In this document: positions 27,901-36,593 of the stretch, piece after piece
How the letters are laid out: every line of letters starts with the position of its first letter
Position numbering within the stretch: the stretch's first letter is position 1
Source: Thalassotalea sp.
Lineage (GTDB): Bacteria; Pseudomonadota; Gammaproteobacteria; Enterobacterales; Alteromonadaceae
Assembly (NCBI GenBank): GCA_029237915.1
Contig: JAQWHD010000050.1
Span: forward strand, 1 to 64,000
Direction: 5' to 3'
DNA: 64,000 nucleotides
Notes under the pieces: generated by a model
The model's database searches: none
What the model saw: only the letters and a program-made list of their open reading frames with translations
Told to the model about the DNA's origin: nothing
Program-made: the position numbers and the translations under genes

Positions 27901-29196
27901 ATGAATAAAAAAATGTTGCTAAATTATATGGTATCAACAGCACTATTAACGAGTGTCGTTTTCTCTGCCACAAGTTTTGCCGAAGGTGGTAAAAAGTATG
28001 ATGCCGATGATGGTTTTGGCGGACCTGCTGAAACCACACATCAACTCGAAGATGATGATAAAGAAAAGCTACCTATCTTTCGCGCGCCTATTATCGATGA
28101 TGGTGTAAAAGGCATAAAAGATTGGAAGCATGAGGTTTATGAAGATACCGGCTTGCAGTTTGGTCTTGATTACACCGTGTTATATCAAAACCTAAGCGAT
28201 ACAACACCTGGTGCTGCTAATGATAGCGCATCTTCTGGCATAGCCCGTTTCTATGGTAAGTGGGAGTTTATTAATAAAGGCCAAACGAATAGTGGTTCAT
28301 TAGTTTTTAAAGTTGATGACCGTCATGAGCTAGGCGATACCACACCATCTGAACTTGGTGGCAACGCCGGATATTTAAGCCAAACGGGCATGTTATTTAG
28401 CGATAAAGGCACAGTATTAGTCGACTTTAATTATCAGCAATACTTTAACGAAGGTAATACTGCCATTGTTATTGGTAAATTTGATCCTAATGATTACTTT
28501 AATGTACTTGGTTATGCTATTCCTTGGACCGCATTTTCAAATTTAGACTCTTTATTAAGTATGTCGATAGCGCTTCCTGATAACAGTTACGGTATAGCTG
28601 CTGGACATTGGTTTAATGAAACTATGTATATTAATGCTGCCATTAATGATGCTAATGGTACGGTTGATACCGACGACCCATTTGAAGAAGGCTTTGATGA
28701 ACTCTATAAAACTGTAGAATTTGGTTATTCACCAAGTCGCGATGAAAGGTATTTTAAAAATATCCACGTAACCCTATGGCAAATGGATGAGAAAACCGCA
28801 TACGGTGAAGATAACACTTATCAAGATGGTGCCGAGGGTGTTGTCATTGGTGCAAATTATACTTGGGACTTAGAGTGGATGGTATTTGCTAAACTTGGTT
28901 TTTCAAGTGTCGACTCCGCTGCTGTTCCACAATTGTATGAGCGCGATGTTACGGTAGGTTTTATTAAGTATTTTGCACAGCGTTCAGATTTACTCGGTAT
29001 GTCGTTATCACATGGTCAAATACCGGATGAGTTTGGTACGCCAAATGATTCGCAAACTACTTTTGAAGCGTTTTATCGCATCCAGTTAGCACAAAATATG
29101 GCGATAACGCCGAACGTTCAGTATTTAATTGACCCAGCACTTAACACTGAAGATGATATTTTAGTCACTGGCATTAGATTTAGAATTACCCTTTAG
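27901..29196 (+). CDS. OprB-type carbohydrate porin family protein
   Basis: A 431-aa outer-membrane protein with a signal peptide (cleavage about residue 27, SFAE). Hallmarks of the OprB/carbohydrate porin family include GLQFGLDYTVLYQN, FYGKWEFINKGQ, the GKFDPNDYFN segment, SNYGIAAG-like strands and a C-terminal FRITL strand ending in hydrophobic residues for BAM recognition. The family name does not prove a sugar substrate. It closes the AraC-amidohydrolase group and is followed by a bidirectional terminator. Confidence 0.8.
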   Translation: MNKKMLLNYMVSTALLTSVVFSATSFAEGGKKYDADDGFGGPAETTHQLEDDDKEKLPIFRAPIIDDGVKGIKDWKHEVYEDTGLQFGLDYTVLYQNLSDTTPGAANDSASSGIARFYGKWEFINKGQTNSGSLVFKVDDRHELGDTTPSELGGNAGYLSQTGMLFSDKGTVLVDFNYQQYFNEGNTAIVIGKFDPNDYFNVLGYAIPWTAFSNLDSLLSMSIALPDNSYGIAAGHWFNETMYINAAINDANGTVDTDDPFEEGFDELYKTVEFGYSPSRDERYFKNIHVTLWQMDEKTAYGEDNTYQDGAEGVVIGANYTWDLEWMVFAKLGFSSVDSAAVPQLYERDVTVGFIKYFAQRSDLLGMSLSHGQIPDEFGTPNDSQTTFEAFYRIQLAQNMAITPNVQYLIDPALNTEDDILVTGIRFRITL

Positions 29197-29228
29197 AGTT
29201 ATGTTCTTAACATCTAATTTTAAGATGT

Positions 29229-29267
29229 AAAAAACCTCGAAAAAGTTAACTTTTTCGAGATTTTTTT
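29229..29267. terminator. Bidirectional terminator between the porin gene and slyD
   Basis: A perfect 12+12 palindromic stem (29236-29247 with 29248-29259) with A-run and T-run flanks. Confidence 0.88.
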
Positions 29268-29309
29268 ATTGGGCGAATAAATCTGCCCTACAGTTATTTC
29301 TTAGCGAGA

Positions 29310-29798
29310 TTAGTGGTCGTGACCACAACCGCCTTCACCGTGTGGGTGACCATGCGCGATTTCTTCTTCAGTTGCATCACGGATCTCTAACACTTCAACT
29401 TCAAATTTTAAGTCGATGCCAGCAAGAGGGTGGTTACCATCAACGGTGATCATGTCATCTTCCATACCAATAACAATAACCGTTTGCTCACCTTCATCAG
29501 TTGAAGCACGTAATTGCATGCCAACGTCTAAATCTTCAATACCGGCAAACATTTCTTGTGGTACGGTTTGTACAAAACCATCTTCACGTTCGCCGTAACC
29601 TTCAGCTGCTGACACGTCTGCAACAAACTTATCGCCAACAACTTTACCAACCATAGCTTTCTCTAAACCAGGAATTAAAAAACCAACGCCTTGAATAAAT
29701 TCAAGTGGCTTGTGATCATATGAGCTATCGATAAGAGTTTCTTCGCTGTCCATTACGGCGTAATGCATTTTAACTACTTTGTTGTTTTCAATTTTCAT
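29310..29798 (-). CDS. slyD: FKBP-type peptidyl-prolyl isomerase SlyD
   Basis: Cytoplasmic prolyl isomerase and nickel-binding chaperone used in metalloenzyme maturation. The 162-aa sequence has the FKBP part split by the insert-in-flap domain (about residues 75-125), with FIQGVGFLIPGLEKAM and GNHPLAG motifs. The C-terminal tail GHPHGEGGCGHDH is rich in His, Gly and Cys and should bind Ni2+, though it is shorter than that of E. coli SlyD. It is alone between a terminator and ygfZ. Confidence 0.92.
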   Translation of the reverse strand: MKIENNKVVKMHYAVMDSEETLIDSSYDHKPLEFIQGVGFLIPGLEKAMVGKVVGDKFVADVSAAEGYGEREDGFVQTVPQEMFAGIEDLDVGMQLRASTDEGEQTVIVIGMEDDMITVDGNHPLAGIDLKFEVEVLEIRDATEEEIAHGHPHGEGGCGHDH

Positions 29799-29862
29799 GT
29801 TCGGTCCTGGTATTGGTAAATATTAATAATATATATGTAAATTTTATGCTTTTTTAAAAGTA

Positions 29863-30852
29863 TTAAGACTCTTGTAAAGAATAAGGTAGTGACATAAGTG
29901 AAAACTTAATGCCATTTTGATGTTTTAAACGCAGTACTGCGTCTTCTTCGGTATCGTTAGCTAGCACGGCTTGTAAGTAAATCGTACCATCATCTGCTTG
30001 GTAATGAGTGATAATGTTGCCAGCATTGCGCCAATTTTCACCAAGCTGTTTTTCTAAAGATGAATGCTCGTTAATTTCGGCATCAGTTTGCCATTTAGCT
30101 TCACCCTCAGTTTTAAGGGCATATAAGGCTTTTTTATTACGACCTAAATACTTCATTCGCGCTACCGTTTCTTGGCCTAAGTAACAACCTTTGGTAAAGC
30201 TGATGCCATTAACCAGTTGTAGGTTAAGCATTTGTGGTACGTATTCATTGACGCTTGTTGCATTCATATCAGCAAAGCCAGAAGCTATCTCAAGTAAGCT
30301 CCACACTTGTTGGCCAAATACAGCTAGTTTACTAGCACTGGCTAAGGCTTTAATTTTATCTTGCTTAGCAATTATTAAGTAACGATTCGTTGCACCGCAA
30401 ATATAAACGATACTGACGTCTTCATCGCTAACTACTGGGGTAAACGAGTCAGGCACACTGTGAAAAGTGTTGCTGATAAATGTTTTCGCTTGATCGCCAA
30501 CTAAAGCTAAAAAGCCTAATTCTGTGGCTTCACTAATATTAACCTTAGCGAATACGCCAAACTTATTTAATTGCGCTAAAGATTCATTTAAAGCCTGTTT
30601 GTTTTGAATTAACAAGCGTTGCTGAAAATGATTAATTAAACGAAATGCTGAAAATAACTTACCTTTGGCATCACAGTGTCCACCGACTAACAAATGCTTT
30701 TCTGCTAATAGGTTTACATCACAAGTTAGTTGACCTTGTAAGTACTTATCTGCTTCTTCGCCAGTCACACTAATCGCTGATAAATTCTCGGCATAAATAG
30801 CGTAGCTATTAGGTAGCTGATCTATGGTCGGTAAGCTCTGTTCAATGTGCAT
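29863..30852 (-). CDS. ygfZ: tRNA-modifying protein YgfZ (folate-binding)
   Basis: Folate-binding protein related to GcvT, needed for iron-sulfur enzyme maintenance and some tRNA modifications. The signature KGCYLGQETVAR with its essential Cys is present. I chose the ATG at 30852 (329 aa) rather than a TTG nine codons upstream, because AGAAG lies just before the ATG and nothing resembling a ribosome-binding site precedes the TTG. It is divergent from sdhE-ygfX, the usual gammaproteobacterial arrangement. Confidence 0.93.
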   Translation of the reverse strand: MHIEQSLPTIDQLPNSYAIYAENLSAISVTGEEADKYLQGQLTCDVNLLAEKHLLVGGHCDAKGKLFSAFRLINHFQQRLLIQNKQALNESLAQLNKFGVFAKVNISEATELGFLALVGDQAKTFISNTFHSVPDSFTPVVSDEDVSIVYICGATNRYLIIAKQDKIKALASASKLAVFGQQVWSLLEIASGFADMNATSVNEYVPQMLNLQLVNGISFTKGCYLGQETVARMKYLGRNKKALYALKTEGEAKWQTDAEINEHSSLEKQLGENWRNAGNIITHYQADDGTIYLQAVLANDTEEDAVLRLKHQNGIKFSLMSLPYSLQES

Positions 30853-31015
30853 AAGACTTCTTATTTGTAATGACGACAATTATAAAGACAGTAATAGGGG
30901 CTAGTGACATAAAAATCAAGGTAACAGTTAAAATATTGTCAGCTATACTGGTTATATTCTGTGGTTAATTGTTATAATGTTTGCATTCAAAATTAGATAA
31001 TCGTTTGGTGTAAAA

Positions 31016-31267
31016 ATGTCATTAGCAATTAATAAAGCAAGATTACGTTGGGCTTGTCGTCGTGGTATGTTAGAACTTGACGTGCTATTTATGCCATTTG
31101 TTGAAGAAGCGTGGGATGGTTTATCAGAGAAACACAAGGCTGTGTTTGAACGCTTACTTGAAGGCGATGACCCAGAGTTATTTGCTTGGTTCATGGGGCA
31201 TGAGGAGTGCAAGGATGAAGAACTCAACGAAATGGTGCAACTTATACTCAAGCGAGTCAAAGTATAA
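31016..31267 (+). CDS. sdhE: FAD assembly factor SdhE (YgfY)
   Basis: Small protein (83 aa) that promotes covalent flavinylation of succinate dehydrogenase and fumarate reductase. The key RGxxE region reads RRGMLELD at about residues 15-22, and the five-helix compact sequence (FERLLEGDDPELFAWFMG) is typical. The downstream ygfX gene starts inside its 3' end. Function and name follow the family; the sequence match is clear. Confidence 0.95.
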   Translation: MSLAINKARLRWACRRGMLELDVLFMPFVEEAWDGLSEKHKAVFERLLEGDDPELFAWFMGHEECKDEELNEMVQLILKRVKV

Positions 31268-31694
31268 ACTCGCTTTTACCTCATCTAAAATAGCAAAAAA
31301 AATACCCTTGTATCTAACGGCATTTTTTTTGCTTTTGCTTTTTCTTGTTATTAGCGTTTTAAACCCATCACAAAATACAATATACATAGCCGCTTTTGTG
31401 CTAATTCTGGTATTACCTCTGTACTTATTGATTGGCTATTTTTTTAACAAGCAAATACAGGCTAGTTTCTTACTCAATAAAAATGTTTTATTGAGCCATT
31501 CTGGGGAGTTAACTTCGGCTGCTGATGAGCATTGGCAAATAACTTCAGCGAGTTTTATTGTACCATTTGGCTGTAGCCTAGTTTTAGAATGTGAACAACA
31601 AAAACGATATGCTTGGGTATTCCAAGATAGCCTGTCAAATACCTCTTTTCGCCGTTTGTGCCGAGCGGTAATACGTCAAAAAGCCATCAATTAA
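31215..31694 (+). CDS. ygfX: YgfX family membrane protein
   Basis: A 159-aa protein with two adjacent hydrophobic segments (about residues 28-72) and a C-terminal cytoplasmic part containing WVFQDSLSNTSFRRLCRAVI, typical of YgfX, the usual partner of SdhE. I chose the ATG at 31215, which has AGGAG 7 nt upstream inside sdhE. The longer frame from 31077 would only add residues read out of frame across sdhE. The two genes overlap by 53 nt, implying coupled translation. In E. coli the pair has been studied as cptAB; its molecular role is debated. Confidence 0.85.
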   Translation: MKNSTKWCNLYSSESKYKLAFTSSKIAKKIPLYLTAFFLLLLFLVISVLNPSQNTIYIAAFVLILVLPLYLLIGYFFNKQIQASFLLNKNVLLSHSGELTSAADEHWQITSASFIVPFGCSLVLECEQQKRYAWVFQDSLSNTSFRRLCRAVIRQKAIN

Positions 31695-31723
31695 GCTGTA
31701 AAACTAGCCACTCGCTTTTGGGG

Positions 31724-33316
31724 TTACTCTTTTGGGGTCAGAATGGTTGGCCCGGAAACATCTAATTGTTCAGGGAAATCTAGAGTAAAGTGTAAGCCGC
31801 GACTTTCTTTACGTTCTAAGGCACTGTTAATAATTAATTCTGCTACTTGTACTAAATTGCGAAGCTCTAACAAATTATTGCTCACTCTAAAATGACGGTA
31901 GTATTCTTCAATTTCAGATTGTAAAAGCTGTACTCTATGTAGAGCTCTTTCTAAGCGTTTTGTGGTACGTACAATACCAACAAAATCCCACATAAATAAT
32001 CGCAGTTCATGCCAGTTATGTTGGATCACAACTTCTTCATCTGAGTCAGTTACACGGCTTTCATCCCATAATGGCAGGCGTTTGATTTTTTCTTTAGTAT
32101 TTAACGTTTCTGCAATATGCTGCGCCGCGGAGCGTGCAAAAACCACACACTCTAATAATGAGTTACTCGCTAAACGATTAGCGCCATGCAAACCAGTATA
32201 AGAAACTTCGCCAATAGCATAAAGGCTGCTAATGTCGGTTTGGCCGTTTTTATCTATCATTACGCCACCACAGGTATAATGCGCAGCGGGCACAACGGGT
32301 AAAGGTTCACGAGTCATATCTATGCCTAAAGCACAGGTTTTTTCATAAATGGTCGGAAAGTGTTGTTTAATAAATTTGGCTGACTTATGGCTGATATCTA
32401 AAAACATACAATCAGCACCAAGACGTTTCATTTCAAAATCGATGGCGCGAGCTACCACATCACGCGGTGCAAGTTCAGCACGTTCGTCAAACTCAGGCAT
32501 AAAACGGCTGCCATCAGGTCTACGTAATATGGCGCCTTCACCTCGAAGAGCTTCCGTTAATAAATAAGTTCTAGCTGTTGGATGGTATAAGCATGTTGGA
32601 TGAAATTGATTAAACTCCATATTTGCCACTTTACAACCCGCGCGCCATGCCATAGCTATACCATCACCGCTGGCAATATCTGGATTTGAAGTGTACTGGT
32701 ACACTTTACTTGCTCCGCCGGTAGCTAAAATAGTTTTCTTACTGTGAATAGACTCAACTTTTTCAGTGTTTCGGTTCCAAATATAGGCGCCGATACATTG
32801 TTTATTGTCTTTAGATTTTGAACAAATTAAATCAATAGCATTGTAGCGTTCGAATATGCGAATACGAGAATGCATTTTCACTTGTTCAACTAAGGTTGTT
32901 TGTACCGCTTTACCTGTGGCATCCGCTGCATGCAAAATTCGACGATGACTATGACCACCTTCGCGGGTTAGATGATATTTAGAATCTTCTTTAGTTGGCT
33001 GCTCTTTATCAAAGTCTACACCTTGTGAAATCAGCCACTCCATTGCGGCGCGGCCATTCTCCGCCGTAAACTGCACAACGTCTTTATCGCAAATATCATT
33101 ACCAGCAATTAAAGTGTCGTTAACGTGAGCTTCAACTGAATCATTATCATCAAATACAGCAGCAATGCCGCCTTGGGCATAAAAGGTCGAACCTTCATTA
33201 ATAGGACCTTTGCTGAGAATGATCACATCGGCATGATTCGCAAGATTTAGGGCTAAAGTTAACCCTGCAGCGCCGCTGCCTATAATCAATACGTCGCAGT
33301 TATGTTGTTGATTCAT
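31724..33316 (-). CDS. nadB: L-aspartate oxidase NadB
   Basis: First enzyme of de novo NAD synthesis; oxidises L-aspartate to iminoaspartate with FAD. The dinucleotide motif [13 protein letters not shown] lies at the N-terminus, followed by GGIAAVFDD, the HSHRR-like GGHSHRRI segment and the C-terminal helical domain ([12 protein letters not shown]). At 530 aa it is full length. Divergent from rpoE, an arrangement conserved in gammaproteobacteria, and convergent with ygfX 30 bp away, with no clear terminator between them. Confidence 0.97.
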   Translation of the reverse strand: MNQQHNCDVLIIGSGAAGLTLALNLANHADVIILSKGPINEGSTFYAQGGIAAVFDDNDSVEAHVNDTLIAGNDICDKDVVQFTAENGRAAMEWLISQGVDFDKEQPTKEDSKYHLTREGGHSHRRILHAADATGKAVQTTLVEQVKMHSRIRIFERYNAIDLICSKSKDNKQCIGAYIWNRNTEKVESIHSKKTILATGGASKVYQYTSNPDIASGDGIAMAWRAGCKVANMEFNQFHPTCLYHPTARTYLLTEALRGEGAILRRPDGSRFMPEFDERAELAPRDVVARAIDFEMKRLGADCMFLDISHKSAKFIKQHFPTIYEKTCALGIDMTREPLPVVPAAHYTCGGVMIDKNGQTDISSLYAIGEVSYTGLHGANRLASNSLLECVVFARSAAQHIAETLNTKEKIKRLPLWDESRVTDSDEEVVIQHNWHELRLFMWDFVGIVRTTKRLERALHRVQLLQSEIEEYYRHFRVSNNLLELRNLVQVAELIINSALERKESRGLHFTLDFPEQLDVSGPTILTPKE

Positions 33317-33682
33317 ATAAGTAGGTGTGGTGACTTAGCTAAGTTGAAAGTTAAATTTTAACTTAAAAGTTTAATTAAGTCATCTTGTGGCTAATATAAT
33401 TAAAAAACCATTAAAAATGGCAATTATAATAATTTGTATATAAATAAAATTAAACTTTCAGAGACAATAAAACCTCGGTTTTATAGGCTTTATGGCGTAT
33501 TATTTAGCAATTAAATAAATAACTAATTTTTTTATTGATAATAAATCGAACTTTTTCATTATGCCTCAGTCCTAATTATACGTTTGTCATGAGCTTAAAT
33601 GAAAAACGACCCAAGCATAAAGTAATAAAATATAAGTAGTTTTAGCCAATGGATATTGGCTTGTTAAGGGGTAGAAGCTCAG
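33317..33682. other. nadB-rpoE divergent intergenic region
   Basis: 366 bp, very AT-rich, with no supported reading frame. Apart from the sigma-E-like promoter at 33548-33575 I see no other clear site. Several short A/T-rich inverted repeats are present but look like base-composition effects. Confidence 0.5.
33548..33575 (+). promoter_or_regulatory. Sigma-E-type promoter of rpoE
   Basis: GAACTT at 33548-33553, a 16-nt spacer, then TCCTAA at 33570-33575. This fits the sigma-E consensus (GGAACTT, 15-16 nt, TCTAA/TCAAA) and would give the autoregulation known for rpoE operons. It lies 108 bp upstream of the rpoE start. Confidence 0.55.
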
Positions 33683-34261
33683 ATGGGCGAACAGAACATA
33701 GACCAGGTTTTGATTGAACGGGTGCAGCGAGGCGATAAAAACGCTTTCAACCTGTTAGTCACTAAATATCAGCAAAAGGTCATGAATTTAGTATCGCGCT
33801 ATGTAAAAAACCAAGCGGATGTGCAAGATGTAACTCAAGAAGCATTTATTAAAGCTTATCGTGCACTTGCTAATTTTCGTGGCGACAGTCAGTTTTATAC
33901 TTGGTTGTATCGTATTGCTGTAAATACAGCAAAGAATCACTTAACGGCTGGTTCACGCAAACCGCCAGGTAGTGACATAGAAGTTGAAGATGCTGAAATA
34001 TACGACAGTGGAGATGCTTTACGTGAAAATGCATCTCCTGAAAAATTATTATTAACCAACGAAATTCGTCAGTTAATATTTAAGACGATTGAGCAATTAC
34101 CTGAAGAGTTGCGAGTGGCAATTCATTTGCGCGAGCTTGATGGTTTAAGCTATGAAGAAATAGCTAATATAATGGATTGCCCAGTAGGTACCGTACGTTC
34201 GAGAATTTTTCGCGCACGAGATGCGGTAGATAAAAAAATAAAGCCTTTATTGCAAAATTAA
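33683..34261 (+). CDS. rpoE: RNA polymerase sigma factor RpoE (sigma-E)
   Basis: Extracytoplasmic-function sigma factor of the envelope stress response. The 192-aa protein has region 2 (about residues 20-95, with DVTQEAFIKAYRALANFRGDSQF) and region 4 (about 130-185, with LDGLSYEEIANIMDCPVGTVRSRIFRAR). It begins the rpoE-rseA-rseB-rseC operon and is preceded by a likely sigma-E-dependent promoter. ATG is preceded by a purine-rich AAGGGG segment. Confidence 0.98.
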   Translation: MGEQNIDQVLIERVQRGDKNAFNLLVTKYQQKVMNLVSRYVKNQADVQDVTQEAFIKAYRALANFRGDSQFYTWLYRIAVNTAKNHLTAGSRKPPGSDIEVEDAEIYDSGDALRENASPEKLLLTNEIRQLIFKTIEQLPEELRVAIHLRELDGLSYEEIANIMDCPVGTVRSRIFRARDAVDKKIKPLLQN

Positions 34262-34308
34262 ATGCAGTTACTAATTACAACGCTAATAATCACATTGTGA
34301 GTTTAAAT

Positions 34309-34917
34309 ATGAATGAAAATAAGTTGCAAGCAGTATCATCTTTATTAGATCAACAGCCAGTAGATGAAAATTTACTCACTGAGTTGACTGATAACGATAC
34401 ACTTAATGAGAGCTGGAGCCGATATCACTTAATTGGAGATATTATGCGCGGCGAAACTGCCGACTTTATTGATAGCAAATTATCACATAATATTGCCTCA
34501 GCGATTGCTGCTGAGCCAACGTTATTAGCACCTAAGGCTACTACATCAATTGCTCAAAAAGTTAAAGCTAAAGTGATCCAATTAGGTAAGCCTTTTGGTC
34601 AGTTTGCCATTGCCGCATCGGCTGCTGGTTTAATGATCTTAGGCGTACAACAAGCCAACAATGAAGGCGATATGACTGCGGTTCCTGCACAAGTTTGGCA
34701 GCCGTTACCTATGGGTGGAGTAGCTGATCCGGTAAGTTATAATTATTCAAGACAAGATACGGCGCAACCGTCGCAGCAAAAACGTGCTCAGATTGAGCGC
34801 CAACAAAAATTACAAGCAATCTTAGCTGATCATCAAATGCAAACGAAACTACATTCAAAAGCAGCTCCAACTGAAGTTTCTGAGCAAATTGATACTAAAC
34901 AACCAAATAAAAATTAA
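34309..34917 (+). CDS. rseA: Anti-sigma-E factor RseA
   Basis: Membrane-spanning anti-sigma factor that binds sigma-E until stress-triggered proteolysis. The N-terminal cytoplasmic domain (MNENKLQAVSSLLDQQ, then the SWSRYHLIGDIMRGE segment typical of RseA) is followed by one membrane helix (about residues 102-118) and a periplasmic Gln-rich tail. I start at the ATG 34309 instead of the GTG at 34297, since GTGAG upstream can serve as a weak ribosome-binding site and the N-terminus then matches the family. The stop overlaps the rseB ATG by one base. Confidence 0.92.
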   Translation: MNENKLQAVSSLLDQQPVDENLLTELTDNDTLNESWSRYHLIGDIMRGETADFIDSKLSHNIASAIAAEPTLLAPKATTSIAQKVKAKVIQLGKPFGQFAIAASAAGLMILGVQQANNEGDMTAVPAQVWQPLPMGGVADPVSYNYSRQDTAQPSQQKRAQIERQQKLQAILADHQMQTKLHSKAAPTEVSEQIDTKQPNKN

Positions 34918-35963
34918 TGAATCAAAAAATACTTTCCTTATTACTGGCATTGGTGACAATGCCAGTTTTGTCACAACAAAGCATAGAGTCTAATCACTCT
35001 TCTGAAGATATAGTTGCCAAGCCTGTTATTAATGATGAGCAAGCGACTGAGCAAACAGCCATATCACCAATAGAGCAAAGTGCTAAAGTGCCAACGGCAC
35101 TGCAGTGGATGCAACGCTTATCTTATTCAATTAGAAATCTTAATTTTGATAGCTCTTTTGTGGTCGTTAAAAACAACCGAGCTGAACCTTATCGTTGGTT
35201 GCATGGGGTGGATGAAAATAACGAACTTGAGTTAATGACTCTGCTTAATGGTCCTAGAAAGGAGTCGGTTAGAGTTAATGATAATGTGAGTTATTTTAAT
35301 TCGACATTGCATCCTTATACAGTAAAAGCCGATGCTATTAGTGGACCAATTCCGGTAGCATTTAGTGGTGATATTGAAAAACTACAGCAAAGTTATGATT
35401 TTGTTAGTGTCGGTAAAAGCCGAATTTTGGGACGTCCAGCTCAGTTAATTCGTTTGGAAAGTCGTGATAAACAGCGATTTGGTTATTGGTTATGGCTTGA
35501 TGTTCAAAGTGGCTTATTGCTAAAAGCCGCTCTAATAAACCGCAATGGTGACTTATTAGAACAAATTCAGTTTACCCATTTATTGATCACTGAAAAATCA
35601 AGCGACACCTTAAATCAATTACTTGTTGCTGAATTACCAACTACCTTAGATGTATCTCATCAAGTACCAGAATTATCTTGGCAAGTAAGTTGGTTGCCAT
35701 CTGGTTTTGAACTGGTGAATACTAAGCGTAACCGCTTAGCTGGGATTAACCAAGAGGTTGAGTCATTGATGTATAACGATGGTTTAGTGGATGTATCTAT
35801 TTATGTTAGTGCAACTAATGAAGCTAATAGACCTGTGTCTATCAATCAAGCTGGCGCTACGGTGTTATTGTCGCAATTACGTGATGGTTATGAAATAAAC
35901 GTCGTTGGTCAAATACCGTCGGATACGGCTAAAGCCATTGCTGATTCAGTCAATTTTAATTAA
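34917..35963 (+). CDS. rseB: Sigma-E regulatory protein RseB (MucB)
   Basis: Periplasmic protein that binds RseA and protects it from DegS, releasing it when off-pathway lipopolysaccharide is sensed. The 348-aa product has a signal peptide (about residues 1-19), a lipoprotein-carrier-like N-terminal domain (ALQWMQRLSYSIRNLNFDSSFVVVKNN, RWLHGVDENN) and a C-terminal RseA-binding domain (WQVSWLPSGFEL). An acidic, Glu/Ser-rich linker of about 45 residues precedes the first domain. Start overlaps rseA stop. Confidence 0.95.
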   Translation: MNQKILSLLLALVTMPVLSQQSIESNHSSEDIVAKPVINDEQATEQTAISPIEQSAKVPTALQWMQRLSYSIRNLNFDSSFVVVKNNRAEPYRWLHGVDENNELELMTLLNGPRKESVRVNDNVSYFNSTLHPYTVKADAISGPIPVAFSGDIEKLQQSYDFVSVGKSRILGRPAQLIRLESRDKQRFGYWLWLDVQSGLLLKAALINRNGDLLEQIQFTHLLITEKSSDTLNQLLVAELPTTLDVSHQVPELSWQVSWLPSGFELVNTKRNRLAGINQEVESLMYNDGLVDVSIYVSATNEANRPVSINQAGATVLLSQLRDGYEINVVGQIPSDTAKAIADSVNFN

Positions 35964-35996
35964 TCTTAGCCATTAAATCTAAAAAGATGATTCAAT

Positions 35997-36467
35997 ATGA
36001 TTGAAGAAGTTGCAACGGTTACCGCCATTGATGGTGATGTGATCACTGTTAAAAGTACGATAAAGTCGACTTGTCATTCTTGCCACCAGCAGGACGATTG
36101 CGGCAGTGGCCAAATAGCCAAGGCTATTCCTCATAAAGCGTTAACGACAAAATTAACCACATCATTGGCACTAAATATTGGTGATGAAGTTGTCTTAGGT
36201 TTACCTGAAGGCTCTATCTTATCCAGTGCTTTTGAAGTCTATATGTTACCGCTATTTGGTTTAGTGGTTTTTGCCGCATTTGGACAATTTACCTTAGTTG
36301 AGTCATACCATTTTCATGAACTGGTCGCTTTGTTTTTTGCTGTCTTGGGGGCGACATTAGGTTTTTTCATCGCTAAATATCGCCAAAGCAGTACTCAAGC
36401 ATCAACAGCATTACAGCCTAAAATCATGCGAAAATGTGCTGACACTATTCCGGTAAAGCAAATTTAA
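35997..36467 (+). CDS. rseC: RseC/MucC family protein
   Basis: Inner-membrane protein at the end of the rpoE operon. The N-terminal Cys cluster CHSCHQQDDCG (a CxxCx5C layout) is typical and may relate to redox function, as RseC relatives are implicated in SoxR reduction. Two membrane helices follow (about residues 78-100 and 105-125). At 156 aa it is normal. It lies 33 bp after rseB, and lepA begins 126 bp after it. Confidence 0.93.
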   Translation: MIEEVATVTAIDGDVITVKSTIKSTCHSCHQQDDCGSGQIAKAIPHKALTTKLTTSLALNIGDEVVLGLPEGSILSSAFEVYMLPLFGLVVFAAFGQFTLVESYHFHELVALFFAVLGATLGFFIAKYRQSSTQASTALQPKIMRKCADTIPVKQI

Positions 36468-36593
36468 GCAAAAAAAAATCATATTTTTTCCTGAATTATG
36501 AGCAAAGCTGCAAGTAATGATAGCGACAATGCTCTAAATTCTGTAAAATCACGAAATTATTGTTCTATTATTATCGAATTTGAAAGCTCTACT

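Noticed and set aside
31077-31214. Upstream extension of ygfX through sdhE
   Set aside because: It reads the sdhE coding sequence in another frame; the ATG at 31215 has a proper ribosome-binding site.
33370-33540. Short A/T inverted repeats between nadB and rpoE as terminators or operators
   Set aside because: Stems are short and pure A/T; they are expected by chance in such base composition.
36498-36593. N-terminal extension of LepA
   Set aside because: The 32 extra residues are not family-like, and the ATG at 36594 gives the conserved [19 protein letters not shown] start.
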